Source: Armatimonadota bacterium (lineage in GTDB: Bacteria; Armatimonadota; Armatimonadia; Armatimonadales; Armatimonadaceae). From it: 11,104 nt of DNA. Position 1 is the stretch's first letter. Each line of letters starts with the position of its first letter. Position numbers and translations under genes: made by a program. The DNA lies in contig JACMIU010000219.1 in assembly GCA_014380985.1 (NCBI GenBank), positions 1 through 11,104 on the forward strand. The letters are read 5' to 3'. This document shows, piece by piece, positions 6,174 through 11,104 of the stretch. The notes beneath the pieces are model-generated. The model saw only the letters and a list, made by a program, of their open reading frames with translations, was not told the DNA's origin and made no database searches.

Positions 6174-7508
6174 CTACGCTACCGTCTGCAACGTGTCGGC
6201 GAGAAGCGTCAGAAACCGGTCGGTGTCGGCGTCCGTGAGCGACAAGTTCGGGCGCGTACGCACCGAATCGGTTCCCGCGCCGAGCAGTAGCAGGTCGTGC
6301 TTTTCGCGGGCGGTTTCGATGAGTTGCCCCTTCTTTTCGCCGCTACAAACCGTGAAGCCCTGATACACGCCCATCCCGCGCACGTTCGTTATCGTGTCGG
6401 GGAACCGTTTCACCAGATCGCGCAAGCCCGCTGCCAAGTGTTCGCCTTTCGTCGCCGCACCGGCGACAAGGTTTTCATCCTCCACGATTTTGACTTCCTG
6501 CACCACGCGCACCATGTCGGCGAGGGTTCCGCCCCACGTCGAATCCAAAACGCCGATGTCTTCCAAAGGTTCGAGCATATAGACCGCGCCGGAACCGAAC
6601 TTTTTGCCGACCGCCACCGCCGTCGGGGAATACGGCAGATTGAAATGGTCAATCGCAAACATTTTGCCGGTCGCGCCGAGCGACGTTTGCACCTCGTCGA
6701 ACGCAAGGAAAACATCGTATTTGTGAGCGAGTTCGGATAGTCCGGCGAAAAAGCGCGGCAAAGCGCAACGTTGCCCGCCCGCCCCTTGAATCGGCTCCAC
6801 AATGATACCGATAATCTCCTCCGCCATCTGCGAAAGCACGTCCTCGACCGAGCGAAGCGCGGCATCGGTGCGGCGTTCGTTCATTTCCGCCGGTTCGCTG
6901 TTGTTCACAGCAGGGAACGGCAGTTTGACGTTGCCGCCGATGTGCAAACCGTGAAAGTCTTTCGTCGCCACCGGGTCGGCGGTTTGTGTGACGCCAAGCG
7001 CGTAGACCGTGCGCCCGTGGAACGCCTTATCGAAATACAAAAACCGGCGACCCGTCACGGTCTGCCCAGCGGCGCGACGTTTCGCGTTGAACTTCGCCAC
7101 CAGATATTTCATCATATTCTCGACCGCTTCCGCGCCGGAATTGACCGCGTACACTTCTAAGCGTTCGGATGTTTTCATGGCTTCCGGGGCGAGCCGGTAC
7201 AAAAGCCGGTAGTATTCGAGGCATTCGGGCGTCAGAAAGTCGGGGTTCGCCACCTTGTTGTTGGCGGCGCGAACAAGGCGCGTGACGTACTCCGGTTCGT
7301 ACAAGCGTGGGTGGTTGTGCGCGATTAGTTTGGAACCGAAGTAGCCCGCCCAGTCGAACAGTTCCTGCCCGTCCACCGTGGCGAGCATCATGCCGTGCGA
7401 ACGTTCCAAATCCACCACGAACGGGTAGGGCGTGGCAATCACGTAACGGTTCAATTCTTCGAGCATTTGGCGCGACAATTCGCCGGGGTAGCGCGGGGTA
7501 GGTATCAT
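6174..7508 (-). CDS. lat: Class III PLP aminotransferase, L-lysine 6-transaminase-like
   Basis: The 444-residue protein is a fold-type I, class III aminotransferase. The N-terminal PFVVDLERSHG and FDWAGYFGSKLIAHNHPRL, the GIIVEPIQGAGGQR segment, STWGGTLADMVR and the C-terminal LGAGTDSVRTRPNLSL resemble L-lysine 6-transaminase (LAT, EC 2.6.1.36) more than acetylornithine or GABA transaminases. The PLP-binding Lys lies in VGKKFG (K302/K303; mycobacterial LAT uses K300), and FDEVQT holds the Asp (D271) that contacts the pyridine nitrogen. LAT moves the epsilon-amino group of lysine to 2-oxoglutarate, giving a semialdehyde that cyclises to piperideine-6-carboxylate, in the cytoplasm. The length matches LAT (about 450). 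The ATG start is supported by a promoter just upstream and GGAAA about 12 nt before it. No piperideine-6-carboxylate dehydrogenase or beta-lactam biosynthesis gene is next to it, so the pathway is unclear. Class III is certain; lysine specificity is inferred from remembered similarity. Confidence 0.85.
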   Translation of the reverse strand: MIPTPRYPGELSRQMLEELNRYVIATPYPFVVDLERSHGMMLATVDGQELFDWAGYFGSKLIAHNHPRLYEPEYVTRLVRAANNKVANPDFLTPECLEYYRLLYRLAPEAMKTSERLEVYAVNSGAEAVENMMKYLVAKFNAKRRAAGQTVTGRRFLYFDKAFHGRTVYALGVTQTADPVATKDFHGLHIGGNVKLPFPAVNNSEPAEMNERRTDAALRSVEDVLSQMAEEIIGIIVEPIQGAGGQRCALPRFFAGLSELAHKYDVFLAFDEVQTSLGATGKMFAIDHFNLPYSPTAVAVGKKFGSGAVYMLEPLEDIGVLDSTWGGTLADMVRVVQEVKIVEDENLVAGAATKGEHLAAGLRDLVKRFPDTITNVRGMGVYQGFTVCSGEKKGQLIETAREKHDLLLLGAGTDSVRTRPNLSLTDADTDRFLTLLADTLQTVA

Positions 7509-7531
7509 GGTATCGGTTGCTTTCCGCGCCC

Positions 7532-7561
7532 ATTATACCGCACCACCGGGCGTGAACGCAG
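7532..7561 (-). promoter_or_regulatory. Promoter for the lysine 6-transaminase-like gene
   Basis: On the minus strand a perfect TATAAT -10 lies at 7537-7532, with CTGCGT at 7561-7556 as a weak -35 and an 18 bp spacer. The predicted start is near 7525, giving a leader of about 17 nt. The arrangement matches the blaI promoter (TTGCGT, 18 bp, TATAATGG). Confidence 0.6.
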
Positions 7562-7597
7562 GAAAAAGCGTTGTTGACGGCGAAACGATCGCATAGC

Positions 7598-7606
7598 GGA
7601 AGGGGG
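7598..7606 (+). promoter_or_regulatory. Ribosome binding site for the transhydrogenase gene
   Basis: GGAAGGGGG ends 11 nt before the GTG at 7618 and supports that start. A TTGACG at 7574-7579 could be a -35 but has no -10 at proper distance, so the promoter remains unidentified. Confidence 0.6.
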
Positions 7607-7617
7607 AAACGCGGCGC

Positions 7618-9033
7618 GTGAAAAGCACACATTACGATCTTGTTGTTATCGGGTCGGGACCTGCCGGTGAAAAGGGCGCGGCGCAAGCGGCATACTTCGG
7701 CAAGCGCGTTGCGCTGGTGGAACGCGAGGCACATCTCGGCGGCGCGGCGGCGAACACCGGAACCCTGCCCAGCAAAACTCTGCGCGAAACCGCGCTGTAC
7801 CTGTCCGGCTTTCGGCAACGCGGGCTGTACGGCATCGAAGCGAACCTGCGTGAGCGGGCGACGGTTCAGGATTTTCTGCGCCGCGAACGCGCCGTGAAGC
7901 ACACCGAGCGCGAGCGAATCGCCGCGAATCTTCATCGGCACAACATTGACCTGTTTACCGGCGCGGCAACTTTCACCGATTCGCACACGGTCACGGTCGG
8001 CGATACGGGCGCAACGCTTTCCGCTGATACGTTTCTCGTTGCCACGGGGAGCCGACCGTTCCGCCCTGAACCGTACCCGTTCGGCGACGAGTGCGTCTAC
8101 GATTCCGACGAAATCCTGTCTCTGGAGCGGATTCCTGAATCGCTGATTGTGGTCGGCGGCGGCGTTATCGGTTGCGAATATGCCTGCCTTTTCGCCGCTC
8201 TCGGAACGCAGGTGACGCTTATCGAAACCCGCCCGCAACTGCTCGCCTTTTTAGACGATGAAATCGTCGCAGTTTTGCAGGAGCGCATGACGCAATTAGG
8301 TATTCGCTTTGTGATGGGCGACACCGTGACCGAACTTATCGCGGGTGAAAACTGCCAAACCGAGGGTGGGTACACACTTTCTTTAGCGTCCGGCGCGAAT
8401 GTGGAAGCACAAACAATCTTGGTGGCGGCGGGGCGCATCGGCAACACCGACACGCTTGGCTTGGACACAATCGGCGTCACGCTCGGCAAGCGCGGGCAGA
8501 TTCCGGTAGACACCCGGTTTTGCACGAACGTGCCACACGTGTTCGCGGCGGGCGATGTGGTGGGCAACCCGGCTCTCGCATCGGCGGCGATGGAGCAAGG
8601 GCGGCTCGCCATGTGCCATGCGTTCGGAATCGCCTACAAGCAAGCCATGCCAACGGTTTTGCCCTACGGCATCTATACGATTCCCGAAGCGTCGGCGGCG
8701 GGCGAAACCGAGGAGGACGCCGTGGCGAAAGGAATCCCGGTCGTAGTCGGTCGGGCGCGGTTCGCCGAAAACGCCCGTGGACAAATCATCGGCGACGAAC
8801 ACGGCTTTCTGAAACTCGTTTTCCGTGTTCCCGACATGACGCTGATTGGTTGTCATATTATCGGCGAGCAAGCGTCGGAACTGGTGCATATCGGCTTAAC
8901 AGCGATGATGGCGGGGCAGGGCGCAGACTTGTTCCTGCAAACGTGCTACAACTACCCGACGCTAAGCGAAACGTACAAATACGCGACGTATGACGCACTC
9001 GGTGACTTGGCGCGGCAAAAAGGGAAAGAATAG
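7618..9033 (+). CDS. sthA: Soluble (Si-specific) pyridine nucleotide transhydrogenase, SthA-type flavoprotein
   Basis: The 471-residue protein belongs to the FAD-dependent pyridine nucleotide-disulphide oxidoreductases. GSGPAG at residues 12-17 binds FAD, GGGVIG at 180-185 is the NAD(P) Rossmann motif, and FAAGDVVGNPALASAA is the second FAD motif. YDSDEILSL, GVIGCEYA, LAFLDDEI, GRIGNTDTL, GIYTIPEAS and the C-terminal YNYPTLSETYKYA follow E. coli SthA closely. SthA transfers reducing equivalents between NADPH and NAD in the cytosol (EC 1.6.1.1) and needs no redox disulphide. In lipoamide dehydrogenases this site is CxxxxC and in SthA CxxxxT; here it is AAANTGT, so the remaining Cys is Ala (A44, T49). 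This rules out a disulphide reductase. The stop is 2 bp before the beta-lactamase-like gene, so the two are co-transcribed. Confidence 0.9.
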   Translation: MKSTHYDLVVIGSGPAGEKGAAQAAYFGKRVALVEREAHLGGAAANTGTLPSKTLRETALYLSGFRQRGLYGIEANLRERATVQDFLRRERAVKHTERERIAANLHRHNIDLFTGAATFTDSHTVTVGDTGATLSADTFLVATGSRPFRPEPYPFGDECVYDSDEILSLERIPESLIVVGGGVIGCEYACLFAALGTQVTLIETRPQLLAFLDDEIVAVLQERMTQLGIRFVMGDTVTELIAGENCQTEGGYTLSLASGANVEAQTILVAAGRIGNTDTLGLDTIGVTLGKRGQIPVDTRFCTNVPHVFAAGDVVGNPALASAAMEQGRLAMCHAFGIAYKQAMPTVLPYGIYTIPEASAAGETEEDAVAKGIPVVVGRARFAENARGQIIGDEHGFLKLVFRVPDMTLIGCHIIGEQASELVHIGLTAMMAGQGADLFLQTCYNYPTLSETYKYATYDALGDLARQKGKE

Positions 9034-9035
9034 CC

Positions 9036-9953
9036 ATGGAACGGTTGGCGACGGGGCTACAAAAATTAGCCGATGGGTTTGACGGGCGGGTCGGAATCGG
9101 GGTACGTAGTCGGGCAGGTGCGGTGACGATTCGTTCCGGCGAGCGTTTTTCTTTGCAAAGCGTGATGAAACTAATTGTCGTGGCAACAGTGATGGACGCG
9201 GTAGACCGGCGCGGTCGGAAGTTGGGCGAAACGGTTCTGGTACGCCGCGAGGATTTGAGCCTCAATGTACAACCGATAGCCGATTTAGTGGGCAAAAGTG
9301 GCTACCGCACTACCATCGGCGATTTGATCGCCCGCGCCGTGAACGACAGCGACAGCGCGGCAACCGATATTTTGTTCGCACGGGTCGGTGGCGCGTCGGG
9401 GATCGCGGCGTTCCTGAAGCACGCCCAAGTGGCAGACCGGGTGCGCGTTGACCGTGACGAGCGGCATTTGCAAACCGAAATCGCCGGGCTGACATGGCGA
9501 CCGGAATATGTGGACGCCACGCTTTTAGAGAAAGCAAAAGAAGCCGTGCCGCCCGCGAAGCGCGACGCCGCGTATGAAACGTACCGCAAAGACGGGCGCG
9601 ATACGGCGACACCGGACGGCATGGCGGCGTTTTTGTTCGCGCTTGCCGCGGGGCAACTGCTTTCGTCCGCCTCAACGCGCCATCTGCTCGGCGTGATGCG
9701 CCAAACGCGAACAGGAACCGACCGGATCAGGGCGGGGATGGCGAAGGGATGGACGCTCGGAAACAAAACCGGCACAAGCGGTTCGCACCGGGGGCTGACC
9801 GTTGCGACGAACGACGTCGGGATTCTAACCACGCCAAACGGTCGCCGTATCGCCGTCGCCGTGTTTGTCGCCGATTCGCGCCGTAGCGAAAAGGAAAGAG
9901 CCGCGCTAATTGCGGAAGTTGCCCGCGCCGTGATCGCCGATTATGAGCAGTAA
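9036..9953 (+). CDS. Class A beta-lactamase-like serine hydrolase without signal peptide
   Basis: The 305-residue protein has the class A (beta-lactamase2) motif order. SVMK at residues 42-45 corresponds to S70xxK73, SDS at 105-107 to the S130DN motif with Asn replaced by Ser, an omega-loop DERHLQ with E142 in the E166 place and Gln instead of N170, RDTATP before a helix, and KTG at 244-246. Between omega loop and RDTATP lies an insertion of about 35 residues (WRPEYVDATLL...). The protein starts MERLATGLQKLADGFDG directly at the catalytic domain, and an in-frame TGA at 9003-9005 blocks any longer start, so there is no signal peptide and it is probably cytosolic. AGGGAAAG precedes the ATG, which is 2 bp after sthA. 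True beta-lactamases act in the periplasm or outside, so a peptide, ester or amide substrate is as likely as a beta-lactam. Fold assignment is good; substrate is unknown. Confidence 0.82.
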   Translation: MERLATGLQKLADGFDGRVGIGVRSRAGAVTIRSGERFSLQSVMKLIVVATVMDAVDRRGRKLGETVLVRREDLSLNVQPIADLVGKSGYRTTIGDLIARAVNDSDSAATDILFARVGGASGIAAFLKHAQVADRVRVDRDERHLQTEIAGLTWRPEYVDATLLEKAKEAVPPAKRDAAYETYRKDGRDTATPDGMAAFLFALAAGQLLSSASTRHLLGVMRQTRTGTDRIRAGMAKGWTLGNKTGTSGSHRGLTVATNDVGILTTPNGRRIAVAVFVADSRRSEKERAALIAEVARAVIADYEQ

Positions 9954-9964
9954 GGCGTAGTAAT

Positions 9965-10521
9965 ATGCAAAAAGATTTACAGTCCTCCTTATCGTCTGTG
10001 ATACTAATTGGTCCCGTGGGCGTTGGCAAAACAACGATTGCTCGGCTTATCGGTGAGAAAATCGCCACGCCGGTTGTTTCATTGGACGATGTTTGCTATG
10101 ATTATTACCGTGAGATTGGTTGGAATGGAATGAAGGCAAAGCAAATCTACGAGCAAGAAGGTAGCGAAGCCTTTACACAATACGATGACAGTTTTCGCCC
10201 TTATGCGGTTGAGCAGGTACTTGCACGAAATCCGCATAGCGTGATTGACCTTGGGGTGCTCACACCGTGTTGGAAGACCCTGATGCCTTTTCCCGCGTTC
10301 AAACTGCTCTTGCACCCTACCGCAATGTCGTTCTGCTTTTGCCCTCTCCTGATCTGGAAGCCTCTTTGCGCGTGTTAAAAACCCGCCGCACCGAAAGTGT
10401 CGTAAAGTGGGTGCTAAACAGTCCCTGTAATTCGTTACTTGCTAAGCATACGATTTACGTAGACGGAAAGTCGTTGGAGCAGATTCGAGACGAAGTAATT
10501 GCGTTATGGCTTGATAATTAG
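9965..10521 (+). pseudogene. Frameshifted P-loop kinase (shikimate kinase-like) gene
   Basis: Two overlapping frames together encode one protein. Frame A (9965 to about 10256) gives Walker A GPVGVGKTT at residues 16-24, then SLDDVCYDYYREIGW and NPHSVIDLG. Frame B (from 10255 to the TAG at 10519-10521) continues GAHTVLEDPDAFSRVQ, NVVLLLPSPDLEASLRVL, SLLAKHTIYVDGKSLEQIRDE. The junction is at the GGGG of 10253-10256: one extra G restores a single reading frame of 185 residues, the size expected for this family. These small NTPases resemble shikimate or nucleotide kinases and are often labelled so, but their substrate is unproven. As written, frame A ends at 10378 with 40 unrelated residues, which would lose the C-terminal half. 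The gene is AT-richer than its neighbours (23 of 60 GC in 10081-10140 against 42 of 60 in 9541-9600). Its stop overlaps the minus-strand ORF by 18 bp. Sequencing error or real mutation cannot be separated here. Confidence 0.8.
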
Positions 10522-10704
10522 GGGGATTTCCAGTTCGCGCGTGATTTCGGCAAGCGTTAATCCGCGCTGGTCGGCAACGTCGGCTACTGCTTGCCACTGG
10601 TCGGCGTTAGCCATTTCCACCGTATCTATTGCGTCTGAAAGTTTCTCCCATTCCGCGTCGGTCAAATCACGCTCGCATCGGGTTTGAATAAGTGCATCGC
10701 GCAC
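10504..10704 (-). CDS. Small hypothetical protein
   Basis: This 66-residue, acidic and helix-prone product (VRDALIQTRCERDLTDAEW..., ending LEIPLIIKP) has no motif I recognise. Its start is GTG at 10704, with no Shine-Dalgarno before it. The frame stays open upstream to a TAA at about 10754, and those 16-17 extra codons (ESLAHINALVAPDAKK) look protein-like but contain no ATG, GTG or TTG. It may therefore be a truncated gene, or use a rare start. It lies 64 bp downstream of the ABC ATPase gene on the same strand, so it may be in that operon, and its 3' end overlaps the convergent kinase-like gene by 18 bp. An antitoxin- or regulator-like role is possible but nothing visible proves it. Confidence 0.5.
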   Translation of the reverse strand: MRDALIQTRCERDLTDAEWEKLSDAIDTVEMANADQWQAVADVADQRGLTLAEITRELEIPLIIKP

Positions 10705-10768
10705 TTTTTTGGCGTCAGGCGCGACAAGGGCGTTTATGTGGGCAAGCGACTCCGCTTACAGCGATTCA

Positions 10769-11104
10769 TTAATCGTCCTGCTCGTCGCCCATCGCCGCCA
10801 GTGCCGCGTCCGCGTTTATCGGGTCGGTAACGCGGGTGTCACTAACAATGCGCCCGTCTTTGAAGCGAATCACACGCTCGGCGTGGCGCGAAATATCCGG
10901 CTCGTGCGTGACGATGATCACGGTTTTGCCCATGCGGTGCAGTCGCTGAAAAATCGCCATAATCTCCTCGCCGGTGCGCGTGTCTAACGCTCCGGTCGGC
11001 TCATCGGCGAGCAGTACCGCCGGATCGTTCACCAGTGCGCGGGCAATCGCCACGCGCTGTTGCTGCCCCCCCGACAGTTGCGCCGGGGTGTGATCCGAGC
11101 GGTC
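10769..11104 (-). CDS. ABC transporter ATP-binding protein, MacB/LolD/FtsE type (5' partial)
   Basis: The last 111 codons and stop of an ABC ATPase are present; the frame is open to the right edge, so the ATG at 11053 is internal and the true start lies outside. Visible in order are the signature LSGGQQQRVAIARAL (bases about 11077-11033), Walker B with D-loop AVLLADEPTGALD, the switch region IIVTHEPD containing the H-loop histidine, and RVIRFKDGRIVSD. DEPTGALDTRTGEEIM and the H-loop context are typical of ATPases paired with MacB/FtsX-like permeases, which drive lipoprotein sorting or export of peptides and macrolides. A tail of about 20 residues (ADAALAAMGDEQDD) is unremarkable. Walker A is beyond the edge. 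The permease may lie to the right of the window, but it is not visible. Confidence 0.9.
   Translation of the reverse strand, partial: DRSDHTPAQLSGGQQQRVAIARALVNDPAVLLADEPTGALDTRTGEEIMAIFQRLHRMGKTVIIVTHEPDISRHAERVIRFKDGRIVSDTRVTDPINADAALAAMGDEQDD

Noticed and set aside
7574..7602. Promoter for sthA based on TTGACG
   Set aside because: The -35-like hexamer at 7574-7579 has no acceptable -10 at 15-19 bp; the bases there are GC-rich.
7027..8238. 403-codon open frame on the minus strand
   Set aside because: It spans the transaminase gene in a wrong frame, its promoter and the antisense of sthA. Both real genes have strong family motifs, so this is a shadow.
7618..9033. Dihydrolipoamide dehydrogenase or mercuric/glutathione reductase
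   Set aside because: Both redox cysteines are absent and the C-terminal active-site His-Glu pair is replaced by the SthA-like YNYPTLSE segment.
2247..9953. A complete blaI-blaR1-bla resistance operon
   Set aside because: The M56 protein has no penicillin sensor, and the beta-lactamase-like gene is over 4.8 kb away in another operon, lacks a signal peptide and has altered motifs. Calling it an inducible resistance cluster would go beyond the sequence.
10250..10260. Programmed -1 ribosomal frameshift site
   Set aside because: CTT GGG GTG does not match the X XXY YYZ slippery pattern and I see no convincing downstream stem. A simple one-base loss from a G-run explains it better.

Overview
The window is bacterial chromosomal DNA, mostly GC-rich (about 60-70% by eye), with dense genes, GTG and ATG starts and short spacers. 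The gene mix resembles environmental bacteria of the Armatimonadota/Planctomycetota type: a GxGYxYP-domain protein fused to an amidotransferase-like module, a BlaI/M56 pair with a proline-rich tail, a lysine 6-transaminase-like enzyme, and a signal-less class A beta-lactamase-like protein. This placement is inference from gene content only; there is no rRNA or other marker gene.

Layout. (1) 1-2200, + strand: a large GxGYxYP-domain protein. Its frame is open to the left edge, so its start lies outside the window. (2) 2203-4204, +: a TATAAT promoter followed by a blaI-like repressor gene and an M56 (BlaR1-type) peptidase gene, overlapping as GTGA and preceded by a strong Shine-Dalgarno. (3) 4205-4401: a 197 bp intergenic stretch, less GC-rich, with several small inverted repeats and two Shine-Dalgarno-like motifs that precede no start codon. 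(4) 4402-6144, +: an unrecognised protein with two membrane segments and a long coiled coil. (5) 6145-7508: a small hairpin between convergent stops, then a minus-strand class III aminotransferase with its own promoter. (6) 7618-9953, +: a SthA-type transhydrogenase gene and, 2 bp later, a beta-lactamase-like serine hydrolase gene without a signal peptide. (7) 9965-10521, +: an AT-richer P-loop kinase-like gene broken by a one-base frameshift. (8) 10504-11104, - strand: a 66-residue hypothetical ORF and the C-terminal 111 codons of a MacB/LolD-type ABC ATPase gene that runs off the right edge.

How they work together. BlaI and the M56 protein form a classical repressor/protease signalling pair, but the M56 protein lacks the penicillin-binding sensor domain. 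The only beta-lactamase-like gene lies more than 4.8 kb downstream, in another operon, and looks cytosolic, so the pair probably senses something other than a beta-lactam. The adjacent membrane coiled-coil gene is a possible partner or target. The rest looks like ordinary metabolic and transport cargo, apart from 9960-10700, whose base composition and frameshift suggest acquired and decaying DNA. No rRNA, tRNA, CRISPR array or insertion sequence was recognised.
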